Shown one piece after another: positions 20,552-31,591 of a DNA stretch of 64,000 nucleotides. The stretch's first letter is position 1; every line of letters begins with the position of its first letter. The position numbers were made by a program, and so were the translations under genes. The stretch comes from Mesotaenium endlicherianum (Eukaryota > Streptophyta > Zygnematophyceae > Zygnematales > Mesotaeniaceae), in the NCBI GenBank assembly GCA_009602735.1, contig WELA01010671.1, positions 88,061 through 152,060 of the forward strand, read 5' to 3'. The notes beneath the pieces were generated by a model. It saw only the letters and a list, made by a program, of their open reading frames with translations, made no database searches and had not been told where the DNA came from.

Positions 20552-23040
20552 ACTGTCATGCGCTTGACTCAGTAAGAGTGACCTCAGTTCCAAGTTATTA
20601 GGAGTGACCAGCTTCAGTATGCCTGAAGTGGTTTCAGTCACCCAAATCCCTTCCTTTAGCCTATACTCGAGTGCAGTAGCAGGACACACACCATCAGTGG
20701 GGCTGGGCTCAAATGTTGGGTCCGAAAGGTAGGCTTTCCTAAGTTGTTCAAGAAAGGACTTTTTCACCTTTAGTGAAGTGAGTGCACAAAGGACTTTATT
20801 TACAGCATGCTGACTAAGGTTCCTTTCTTGCAGGGCAAGTCTTCTAGAGAGTTCATCAGCAGGATTCAGCTTCCCTGGTTTGTAGTCAATCTGGACTTGA
20901 AACTGCTCCAGCATCTGGCTCCAGCGGTTCTCCCTCCTTGACAGCTTGGACTTCTTCTGAAAGTGAGTCAGAGATAGATGATCTGTACTCACCTTAAAAG
21001 CTTTACCATGTAAGTATGCTCTCCATTGTTTGAGCACATGAATGATAGCAAGCAGCTATTTTTCATGCACATAATAGTTAATTTCAGCTGGGTTGAATTT
21101 CATACTCATACTGCACCGGATGCCATTCCTCCTTTACCTTACCATCCTTTGTGGTTTTGTCAGCAGTAACAAAATAGCACCCATGACAATGTCAGAAGCA
21201 TCAGTAACCACCTGCACGGGTTTGCTGGGGTTATACACAGCTAAGACTGGGGCACAACAGAGAGCATCTTTAAGGGTCTGGAAGGCAGCTTGCTGCTCTT
21301 ACCCCCACACATACCGTATGTCCTTAGTAAGGTCAGTGAGTTTACTGGCCTTTGTAGAATAATTCTCAATGAATCTTCTATAGTAAGTAGCCAACCCGAG
21401 GAAGGATCTAACTTACGAGACAGATTGTGGTACTGGCCACTCCCTTATGGTCTGGACTTTTTTAAGATCTACGCCAATGCCTTCCTTACTGACAACGTGG
21501 CCCAAGAATTCAATACTTTCCTTAAAGAAATCACACTTGCTTATTTTAGCATATAACTGATTCCTTCTCAGTGTGTCCACGACTGTCTTTAAGTGCTCAG
21601 CATGCCAAGTTTTATTTTAAGAGAAAATTAAAAAATCATCAAAGAAGACTTGCACAAGCTTATCCAAGTAAGGCCTGGGAATGTCATTCATAGCACCCAT
21701 GAAGGTTGCAGGACCATTAGTCAGTCCAAATGGCATCACATTAAATTCATAGTGTCCATAACGTGTACAGAAGGAAGTCTTGTGTTAATCTCCCTCAGCA
21801 ATTTTGATTTGATGATACCCACTCTTGAGATCTATCTTACTTAACACTTCAGCACCACACAGGGTATCAAGCAAGTTTTTGATCCTGGGTAATGCATACT
21901 TGTTCTTTCCTGTAATTCTGTTAAGAGCTTTGTTATCCACACACATTCACATACTACCATCCTTCTTCATAACAAATAGAATGGGTGCACCATAAGGTGG
22001 TTTACTGGGGGAAATATAACCATTTCCCTCTAGCACTGCAATCTGTGTTTTCAACTCTTCGCTCTCCACGTTAGACAAGCCATAAGTACGTTGCTGATTC
22101 CCAGGTAATAAATCAGTCTTGTGATCTACTTCCCTCTTAGGAGGCAGTCCGAGAGGCATAGAAAAACATCAGTATACTGATGAAAATTTTTTGCAGCAGT
22201 AGGGTGCTCCGGAGGACTTACCTTTTTCTCCACCACTTCTTCAGGTTGAGGAGGTACCTCTCTTAGCAGCAGACAGAACATTCTGTCTTCCTTCCGGTTC
22301 CAACTTTTGACAAACTCCATTGCATTCAGCAACTTGCATCCTTCTGGAAGCCTCTTCTTTTCCTTCATTTGCCATCCACACAGGACAAGAGGAAGAGCAT
22401 TGGTGGGTGCCAAGTCAGTCTGCCCATCACTGGCTCCTCTCACTTTAACTGTACCTCTGCTCCAACACACTTCAGCTTGATGTCTATTAAGCCAGGACCT
22501 GCCTAGCACGAGATCATAAAAGCCAGTGTTGAGTACCTCAAATGTAAGCGTTTCAGTTAGAACTGCAATGCCAGAACCTAACTGGACCTCAATAGGCTTG
22601 GTTATAACTCCTCCCGGGATACTTGAGGCATCTCCAAGGAATATTTTTCTATTCCCTTGGGTGACAGTAGGCAGCCTTAGCCGCTTAACTAAGTCCTTGT
22701 GGATAAAAGTATGTGACGCCCCTCCGTCAACAAATGCCCTCACCTTCCTACCTGCAATCATGCAATGCAGTAGGATAGGGGGGACTGTCTTTTCCTGACT
22801 TTCGCATTGTTCTCCTGACGTAGCAAAGAAATGTTGGACATCAGGTGGAACAAGAGCATCCAGAGTGTGCACTCTCTGGACGTCTATATTACTGATGGTC
22901 TCCTTTATCTGTTTGTCAGGCATGCATAGTGAATCCAGTTCAGCAGGACCCATAATACCTGCTACGAGGGCAGCTAGTGACGACTCACTATCTCTAGCAT
23001 CCTCACAGTCAGTAGACTGGATTACTGACTGTTGCTGTCT
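20552..23040 (-). pseudogene. Host A0 pol 5' part: protease, RT, RNase H, degraded
   Basis: On the minus strand, from the frameshift heptamer at 23046-23040, a well-kept protease part (22953-22126) contains the same DGGASH block as A1. The RT (about 22159-21070) is broken by many stops and shifts. RNase H and the connection domain (21037-20552, with [21 protein letters not shown]) end at SQAHDS, exactly at the A1 insertion site. The protease part carries A3-specific variants and is far less decayed than the RT, which suggests a gene-conversion tract. Together with 592-694 and 9874-11756 it forms one split element. Confidence 0.85.
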
Positions 23041-24526
23041 TTTAAAGGCTGGTCTTTTCTCTCGACCTTAGGCAGGTGCCTGACCGGACACTGTTCTCTG
23101 TAGTGGCCTTTCTGCTGACAATGGTAGCAAGTAGATTTTGCTGAGGCTGGTCTCGGCTTAGTCCTACCACCATCTCTTCCATAGCCACCTCGAGAGTAAC
23201 CACCTCTCCCTCTAGACCGCATAGCATTATACCCATACTCACACTCATCACCCTGATGGTCCTCAGCCTGGTCTTCTTCAATTGCATTATAGGAACCGTG
23301 TGGCTTTTTGACAATCTTAGACACCAAAGCATTACTATGGCGCTTGTGATCAAACAGCTGCTGATCCTTAGCCAGTTTCTCATACTTCTTTTCAGCATAA
23401 TGATCGGAGACTTCGGATTTCAAGCCATACTTGAAGTATGCTATCGTATATCGTTTTGGCAAGTCAGGCCGCTTCATCATGTTCTCGTGGAACTTTTGAG
23501 CAAACTCAGTAACTGAAGTGGTCTGCTTCAGTGTCAAGGAGATCATTGCATATATCATGTTCTCGTGGAACTTTTGAGCAAACTCAGTAACTGAAGTGGT
23601 CTGCTTCAGTGTCAAGGAGATCATTGCATATATAGCTTTCTCCTGCTGATTGATGACATCAAACTTCTCATGCAATTTCTCGACAAGCTCTCCCCAAGTA
23701 GGGTCATCGAGTCCCTGAGCCTTACGCTCTCCTTTCCAATACAGCCACCAATCTGCTGCACTGCCTTTCAGTAGAGCACCAGTGTGCCTAAACTTCTCGT
23801 AATCCTGCAGTTCTGGGGAGTTCTCTAGCCAATGCTCAACGTCAGCGAGAAACTTAATCAAGTAGAATTTTTTGTTTTCCTCAGGATCGTAGTCCTGGGG
23901 AGGCTTTGGCTTAGGCTTTCTAGGCCCTCTGCCACCACCACCAGTGGTTTGAGAACCCAGTTGGTCTCTGTCGCGCAACAATGCCATCATGATCCCTTTG
24001 TCCTCCTGTTGGGACTGTTACATGCTCGCCATTTGCGATTACGTCTGAATAAATAAGGCTCCCAGGTCTACGATCTGAGGTGGTAGCTCAGCAAACGCAG
24101 CAGCAGCAACATTAGCTGTATTAGTAGCGGCTTCGGCATTCCCGATTACAGCCGCTTCGGCTATGCCTGTTGCGCTCAGCTGTTCGCAAATTTAAGGGAG
24201 AGGTATGGCAGTAAGCACAGCAGCAGGTTGGTTTCCGAGATTGGGCCTTTCGGCATCTACTCTTCCACCGTCCTTGCTTCAGGGGCCCTCTTGTTCACTG
24301 CCTCCTCTACCTCTTTGGCTACACGCTCATCCTCAGCCAACTGGGTTGCTGCTGCAGCAAGAGCTGCTGCCTGCTCAGCAGCTTTTCTAGCTGTTGCATC
24401 ATGCACTGTTTCCAAGTAGGTACGGGGTCCAAAGACGCGACTTTCGTCCTGCCCTTCTACAATGTTATCTTTGTCCTCACCCCTCATTTCCCGAGAGTTG
24501 CTAGTTTTAGACCTAATCCTTACCAT
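23022..24526 (-). pseudogene. Host A0 gag, degraded
   Basis: The N-terminal part (24526-24257, MVRIRSKTSNSREM) is separated by frame breaks from the main part (23990-23022). The main part keeps the capsid-like region, an Arg/Gly-rich stretch and the CCHC knuckle ([14 protein letters not shown]). A 78-bp tandem duplication (23476-23631) repeats 26 residues starting [14 protein letters not shown]. It is clearly diverged from A1 gag except at its C-terminal end. Confidence 0.85.
23476..23631 (-). repeat. 78-bp in-frame tandem duplication in A0 gag
   Basis: The units 23476-23553 and 23554-23631 appear identical. Each encodes 26 residues of the capsid-like region. The duplication is absent from the gags of A1, A2 and A3. 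Confidence 0.9.
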
Positions 24527-24545
24527 ACACAACTACTGCGATAAC

Positions 24546-24558
24546 TGCACCGATACCA
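24546..24558 (-). other. Primer binding site of host A0
   Basis: The minus-strand sequence TGGTATCGGTGCA lies one base after the LTR end at 24560. It has one change (T for A) from the family site. Confidence 0.8.
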
Positions 24559-24559
24559 C

Positions 24560-25277
24560 TGAAATGAATCAACTTATCAATAGGCGATTAACAATTAATG
24601 AAGATCTTTATATCAGCAAGAAATCTTTATGGTATTTTCTGTTAACGGATTAAATAGCAAAAGACAACATACTAGCAGTGGACAATACTCGCAGTCAAAT
24701 GCAAGTAAACTAGCATCAATAATGCAATCAGTATACTTATGCATAAGCAAGGCCAGAAAATAGTGCGTATCAATGGCTTCTCGCCTTGAATTCAGATATC
24801 TCTGAGTAAGCAGTACAAGAGAGTTGGCCTCGTTTTCGAATGCCGAACTCGAGAGCAATGTGTAGCCTATGTACATGGAATGAGTTTACTGTTCAACGGC
24901 AAGTGCGATGGCACCGCCTACCCGGGAATTAACCATGTTGGTAAGACCTCGGTTCACCAAAATCCACCACCATCTCATATCATCCCAAATCGCCATCCAT
25001 CCCAAGGATGTCATCTGGCCATTCATGTAGCATATCAAACTTAGATGCATATCTAGGCAGTTCGCTGCTACCGAGTACGGAAGTCAGCCGGCTGTCAAAG
25101 AATGTGTCAGCAAGCTGACCTAAGTTGACTTTAGCCTGCTGCTTTCGGCTGAGTCATTAAACTGATCATTACATGAAGTCCAGCAGACTGAATATTAACT
25201 AAAGTTTAGCAAGCTGAACTTAATTGAGTATTATATAGAAATGAATATTACATCTACCAATATACTGATTCATTACA
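24560..25277 (-). repeat. Host A0 5' LTR (family A)
   Basis: The LTR is 718 bp, minus orientation, with its start end at 25277 (GATTCATTACA on plus) and its other end at 24560. The outer flank is AGGTA (25278-25282). It is moderately diverged from the other LTRs, and the antisense frame that is open in the other copies is broken here. Confidence 0.9.
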
Positions 25278-25415
25278 AGGTATTAGCTGATAAGTTTGTG
25301 ATGCCCAGACTGTCTTTTGTTATATTTTGACTGCTATTGTAGTCTGGTCCTCTCCCCTGTGTAGTGCTGCAGCGTCTCTTATAATCTGCACCCTTACTAC
25401 TCTGCCTGGTTGGAG

Positions 25416-26090
25416 CTACAATTGTACTATGCGTTGTCTCAGAGTCTCTTGCAATGACAAGGTCATTGTCAACCCATCTGCACCCTCTTCTGGTCCCATT
25501 TGAGCATAGATCTTGACTACTAGGTTCTCTACTTTCCTCCTAGAAGGCAGCTTAGGAAGGGGAATCTTGGTGTTCTTGATGTACTTGTACTCCCATAATC
25601 CTGTCGCTTGAGAGTACGTCTTTGACATGATGTTCACAAGCATTTAATATTGTTCTTGAGAAAGCTTCAACTTGTACTTGATAACCAGCCCTAACCTGTC
25701 ATCCCACTGCTCTTGTACCTGCTTCATTGTGGCCTCCTCTATGATTGGCTTCAAGTGCAGTTTTGTTGTAATAGCTTCCAGCATGTCTTTATTCTCTGGC
25801 TTGTTCAAGAAGGATGTCAATGACTTGGTCATGTTGGTCTCACATCCAAACTTGTCACCCATATATAGCTTCAGGTCATTACTCATTCTTTGCCATGTTC
25901 TTGCAGATTCTCCACCTACTTCACGACACTTCGATTGAGGAGTTTGAGGGGCTGCCATGGACACCTTTTGCTTCAGGTACCTTATCTCTCTCTTAGCAGC
26001 TCTCATGTCTTTTTTCATGCCCATCAACTGCTGAACAACATGTACCTCCCTATCTGTTGTTTTAATCTTTAGGCTTCAATTTTCTTCTGC
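25416..26090 (-). pseudogene. Unrecognised decayed ORF, coiled coil, one internal stop
   Basis: One minus-strand frame runs from about 26090 to 25416, interrupted by a single stop at 25644-25646 (after KLKLSQEQY), with an upstream stop near 26080. It begins with a Lys/Arg-rich helical stretch (MGMKKDMRAAKREIRYLKQK) and continues through an acidic middle (LTSFLNKPENKDMLEAITT) to a C-terminal segment with LPSRRKVENLVVKIYAQMG. The composition is protein-like and unlike shadow frames, so I think it is the relic of a gene or DNA transposon product. I do not recognise the family. Confidence 0.4.
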
Positions 26091-26769
26091 ATATTTCAGC
26101 ACTTCAGACTTGTATCTTTCTACTTTATTCTCTAGTCTCTTTGAAGTATCTACACGTGCATTCTCACAACCTGTTTTCTTTCTCTTTTAAAATCTGCCAC
26201 TTGCTCCTCTAGGCATGTCTGTGTTAGTCTGTACTCTTGGTCATGTCATTCTATTCGATTAATCATAATGCTTTTTTACTCTTGGGATGAGTGCAAACTC
26301 CCCCTGGGACACAGACTCTACAGGTTCCATAATGAAAAAGAATGTGTAAAGAGTTCTAGGCGGAATGGTAGGTAGGTAGGTGGTAAAATGTGGGTTTAGC
26401 AGATTTTGGCATTTTTTAATTTTTTGATTTTAAAAATTAATTTCTGCATTTTTGGAGAAAAAAATTATATCACCATGTAGATTTCATCTTTACCTACACA
26501 ACAAAAACGTGGCATAGAATGAAATGCGCATGTAGCAAGACTTAAGAGGGTGTGGAAACTACAATATCAGATTTTTACGCAGACTTTTTATTAAAGCTAA
26601 AAAACCTCTTCAAGTCTCATAATACCTCCAAATTTCACACTTGAAATTCTTATGCAATCCTCTTACATAGAAGAACAAGTATGCAAAGTTATAGCATAAA
26701 ACAATGCCAGGTTGTTAATATATGCTACTGAACACATGCATTTAAAAAGTTACCTTTCAAGAAGTAGGC

Positions 26770-27495
26770 GACTTATCGCCTACTTTTGCATATGTAGCTC
26801 ATGGGCCCTATCTTGGGCTATGGTGCTTAGAATGGGCTGTAAATTGACCAGTAGCACTATGGGGGGGTGCAAAATCAAGTAGAATCATTTTCAGATCCGC
26901 ACTTCAAGTGTTTATGCGTTGTACGGACTGGCATGCTTCACATGTGCGAGAAACTCCACATGTCACAATTTGGAGGCTCACACCCTGGTGTGGTTTGATG
27001 CAAACTGATTTTTTTTGTTCCATAATTACCAAGATGGGTCCTGAGTGCTTCCTCAAAATTTGGGGGATATCAAGACAGTGGAGTACAGTCATGGCCATCT
27101 GTATGAAGTGAAAAAATGATGCAACATGTAATATTTCTTCAATTATCGCTTACTTTTGCAGATTTCAGTTTGTGTGCATAACTTGGGTCTCACTGAATGG
27201 AATGATCCAAAAATTCATCAATAGCTTTGTGGGGGCACGATAAATCCAATAAAACAAATTTCAGATTCGTACCACAAGTATATCGCAGTTTACGGACTGC
27301 CACTCTTCACATGTGTGAGAAGCGCCACATGGGACACTTTGGAGGCCCATAATTTGAAGCGATTTTATGATAATTGAATTATTTTTTATTCATGGCTACC
27401 TATGAGGGTCCTTAGTAGTTTTTCAAAAAACTGGAGTCAATTAGGAACTTTTTGGACAACTGATAGTCATTTGTATGAAGCAGCAAGAATGAGAG
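26770..27495. repeat. Ancient degenerate tandem repeat, two units of about 360 bp
   Basis: Unit 1 (about 26770-27140) and unit 2 (about 27145-27495) share an ordered series of blocks: ATCGCxTACTTTTGCA, a GGGGG run, TTTCAGATxCGxAC, TACGGACTG, TTCACATGTGxGAGAA, TTTGGAGGC and ATxTGTATGAAG. The similarity is moderate. A third, weaker unit may follow to about 27750. No coding capacity is evident. Confidence 0.6.
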
Positions 27496-29342
27496 AAAGT
27501 GAGAACTTCCACTCTTGTTAACAAATTCTTCTCTTTCACTATAAGTGCAATTACTTACAGAGAATATGTCAGCTGTGGCTTAAATTGTAAGAAGGTCTAT
27601 ACACAGGGGTTTACTAGTATCTCAAATTTCAGATCATTCCGATAAAATCGCCGCAAATGGCGCTAAAAGGTACCTAAGTGTCCAAAAAATGGGCATTTGG
27701 GCTGCATGTGTGTGGATGCGACTTTGAAAGTTGCACATACATGAACTCCCAGCCAAGGTGGTCAAATCTTGAATGCATGCAATCGCACGTCATTTAGAAG
27801 GATTGATTATAATAATCTACTAATCAATAGGATTTTCATTGATTTGCATTGGGTCAAACATCGTTCACTTGCAAAGAGCTAGCAACTCAACGTTGGTTTT
27901 CAGCTCAAAATTGCTGTCATCCAAAGAACAATCTTTTGCTATATGGCCGGGCTTCTCTGCCCTTCAACACAAGTATTAGTTTTTTGTTGTAAGCCTTACC
28001 TTTCTCAATTCTTCATTGAGACTTTAATTGTAGCACTCGCTTTTTGCATGAAGAACTTTTGAGAACTTTAAATTTGACTAGCAAATCTCCATCTTATGCG
28101 TTCTCCCCACGCTGTTGTGGTGTTCATTCTAGATTTTGTCTCAGAATTTCCTAAAAGTTCAAACTTGCTAATTCTGGCCTGTCAAGAAGTCAAATTCTAT
28201 ATGGAAAAGTCCTAAACGCTAACTTATTCACTATAATGAATTGCAACGAGAAAAAAAACCTTGAATACGTTAGCAAAAGCGTGGCTCTCAGGCCCCTCGT
28301 CGCCTTGGGAGTGATTTTCACTTTTGGGCTCTTTCTTGTCTCTCCTTCTTTGCACAAAACGAATGTCAATTTGATGTACGCTTGTGTTTTACTCACGACT
28401 ACACATATAGCGATTGACGACACCTTGATTCGAGCTTACGCTCGCGTCCTGAAGCTTTCTCGTCTTGTCCCGTTGAAGTCGTGTGTGGCTAGCTCGCCTC
28501 TCGACTGCAACTTAATTTCGAAGATCGTCACCTTGGTGTTTGTTGCGGTACTATATCTCGTGGCTGTCCAGCCAATGGACCAAGCTTTGACGTGGCTCTC
28601 ACCCACTATCTCCTCACCTTTGCCTTGCTTGTTTGTACCGTGGCCATTTCTGGCCTTGTTGTTGCCAGCCCCACTTCTGACATGCCACGCTCTCTTCTGT
28701 CATGCTTTGTGCCATCGAGTTGTGTGTCTAGCCAGAGTGATATGGGGTGGTGGGTGCTGACAGGTTAGTGATTAGTCGGTTTAGGGTGGTAGGTGAGGAT
28801 GGCCTAGTTCACAAACGGCTGCAGCAAACACTTGAACCTATAATCCGGTCACGAGGCTCTGCTGTTGAGCAGCTGTGAGGTTTCGCCTGAATTCCGCGCA
28901 TTTCTTCCGCCGTTACACGTGGTGCTGCCACCCACACGTGTAGAGGTCGACCTACAATTTCCCTCACTCGTTGGGTCGGCGCTGGTACCAAGTGGGAGCT
29001 GTAGTCGCCTCTGACTTGGTCGTCGTGTACAATAGGCAACCCCGCCGGGTATGCCCACGGGGTTGCTTGGGATTTAGGGAGTTTATGGATATATATGTGG
29101 GGAGTGTGGATGCCGTACCGCGTCATACGCTCTCATCGAAGTCATTCCATATGTCATTAGACACAATTTCCTTTATCAACGTAACGCGTTAGCGCGTCAC
29201 TCTAGTAGGTAGGTTCATAACTGTGTTCTTCAATTTCGACACTGGGCTAGACGTTCGTGGGTACACTATTGATTTAGGCCGCGAGCTAACACTTACAGAG
29301 TATTTCATTTTGATGCTTCTATACTCATTTTTACTCAAGCTC

Positions 29343-29347
29343 TTAAC
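29343..29347. repeat. Target site duplication of A2, left copy (TTAAC)
   Basis: TTAAC precedes the 5' LTR at 29348 and recurs at 37382-37386 after the LTR remnant. This fixes the element borders. Confidence 0.85.
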
Positions 29348-30064
29348 TGTAATGAATCAGTTTATTGGTTGATATAATATTCATATAAATACAACAGTTA
29401 GTTCAGTCTGCTGAACTTTAGTTTAATAATCAGTCTGCTGGACTTTATATTTAATATCAGTTTAATGACTCAGCCAAAAGCAGCAGGCTGAAGTCAGCTT
29501 AAGTCAGCTTGCTGACACATTCTTTGACAGCCAGCTGACTTCCGTACTCGGTAGCAGCGAACTGCCTCGATATGCATCTAAGAGTGGTATGCTAGATGAG
29601 TGGCCAGATGACATCCCTATGATGGATGGCGATTCGGGATGATGGGAGATGGCGGTGGATTTGGTTAACCGAGGTCCTACCAACGTGGTTAACTCCCGGG
29701 TAGGCGGTGCCATCGCACTGACCGTTGAACAGTAAACTCATTCCATGTACATATGCTAGGCATTGCTCTCGAGTTCGGCATTCGGAAACGAGGCCAACTC
29801 TCTTGTACAGCTTACTGAGAGAGATCTGAATCCAAGGCGAGAAGCCATTGATACGCACTGTCTTCTAACCTTGCTTATGTATGAATTTACTGATTTGCAT
29901 TATTGATGCAAGTTTACTCGCATTTGACTTACGAGTATTATTCACTGCTAGTGTGTTGTCCTTTGCCGTTTAACCAGTTAACAGAAAATACCATAAAGAT
30001 TACTTGCTGATATGAAGATCTTTATTATTTGTTAATCGCCTATTTGGTAAGTCGATTCATTTCA
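29348..30064 (+). repeat. A2 5' LTR (family A)
   Basis: The LTR is 717 bp, TGTAATGAATC to GATTCATTTCA, with the U3 dyad motifs present. It is followed by the tRNA-iMet-type primer site TGGTATCGGAGCA at 30066-30078. Confidence 0.9.
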
Positions 30065-30098
30065 GTGGTATCGGAGCAATTATCACAGTCTTCTTTGT

Positions 30099-31591
30099 AT
30101 GGTAAGGACAAGGTCTCAAACTAGCAACTCCCGAGACATGGAGAACCAGGATAACGAGAATGTCAAGAACCAAGCAGAAAGCCATGTAGCGGGAACCCGT
30201 ACCTATTCTGAAGCAGTGGCAGATACTGCAGCTAGAGAGGCTGCAGATGAGGCAGCTGCTATTGCCGCGATCGCAGCACAGCAAGCTGAGGAAGAGAAAG
30301 CCAGATTAGAAGCTGAACAATTAGCAAAGGCCGCTGAAGATACAGAAAGGAGGGAAGGACAGCCAACTGACGAGCGCACTGTTGAAGAACTTATGGCATC
30401 AAGGGCCAATGTTCTGAACCCACCTCCTGCTGTACAACTCAATGTACCCCTAGGTCAAATACGTGACCGGCTGAATGCGGCAGGAATTGCTGCTGCAGGA
30501 GCAAGAGGGATTGTTGAGGACACTACTCAGCGAGTAGATGCCAATGCTGCTGCTGCATTTGCTAGACTACCACCCCAGAGTGTAGACTTGGGAGCATTGT
30601 TCGTTCAAATGCAGTCGCAAATGGCGACCATNTAGTCCCAACACGAGGACAAAAGAATCATAATGTCTCTACTGCGGGACAGAGACCAATTGGGGTCTCA
30701 AACTACTAGTGGTGGTGGCTGAGGGCCTAGTAAGCCCAAGCGGAAACCTCCCCAGGAATATGATCCTGAGGGAAACAAAAAATACTACTTGATCAAGTTT
30801 CTCGCTGATGTTGAGCAGTGGCTGGAGAACTACCCAGAACTGCAAGATTACGAGAAGGTCAGGCACACCGGTGCGCTACTGAAAGGCAGTGCCGCAGACT
30901 GGTGGCTTTACTGGAAGGAAGAGCGTAAGGCTCGGCAACTCGGTGACCCTACGTGGGTAGAGTTTGTCGAGAAGTTGCATGAGAAGTTTGATGTCATCAA
31001 CCAGCAGGAGAAAGCTATCTATGCGATGATCTCCCTGACACTGAAGCAGACCACTTCAGTTGCTGAGTTTGCTCAAAAGTTCCAGGAGAACATGATGAAG
31101 CAGTCAGATTTGCCAGAACGGTATAGGATAGCATACTTCAGGTATGGCTTGAAATCCGAAGTCTCTGGTCATTTTGCTGAGAAGAAGTATGAGAAACTGG
31201 CTGACTTGATCCAGGATGCTGATGCCTGGGACCATCTGCAGTTCAATCACAAGCGCCAGAGTAATGCTTTGGTGTCTAAGATTGTCAAAAAGCCCCACGG
31301 TTCCTACAATGCANCGGTTCCTATAATGCAATTAAAGGAGAGCAGGCTGAGGATGATCAGGGTGATGGATATGAGTATGAGTATAATGCCATATAGTCTA
31401 GATGTAGAGGTGGTTTCCCTCGAGGCGGCTATGGAAGAGGTGGTGGTAGGACTAAGTCGAGACCAGCCTCAGCAAAATCGATCTGCTTGTATTGCCAGCA
31501 GCCAGGTCACTTCAGAGAGCAGTGTCCAGTCAAGCACCTCCCAAAAGTCGAGAGAAAAGACCGGCCTTTAAAAGACAGCAACAGTCAGTAA
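30099..31591 (+). pseudogene. A2 gag, degraded
   Basis: It is close to A1 gag but interrupted: an N and stop at 30632-30635, a CGA-to-TGA stop near 30719, a second N at 31314 with repeated flanks, and a stop near 31395. The capsid-like part (30789-31310) is intact and nearly the same as in A1. The zinc knuckle is altered (CLYCQQPGHFREQC). The frameshift heptamer, stem and gag stop (31589-31591) are conserved. Confidence 0.85.

Larger units (their letters stand above)
25278..29342. other. Interval between retroelements, mostly unassigned
   Basis: About 4 kb of AT-rich sequence contains a decayed minus-strand frame (25416-26090) and a degenerate tandem repeat (26770-27495). The rest, including an open hydrophobic frame at 28236-28760 and GC-rich sequence at 28820-29130, shows nothing I can assign. 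No splice-supported gene is seen. Confidence 0.5.

Noticed and set aside
28236-28760. 174-codon hydrophobic frame
   Set aside because: No family resemblance, no splice or promoter support, and composition typical of chance translation in pyrimidine-rich DNA.
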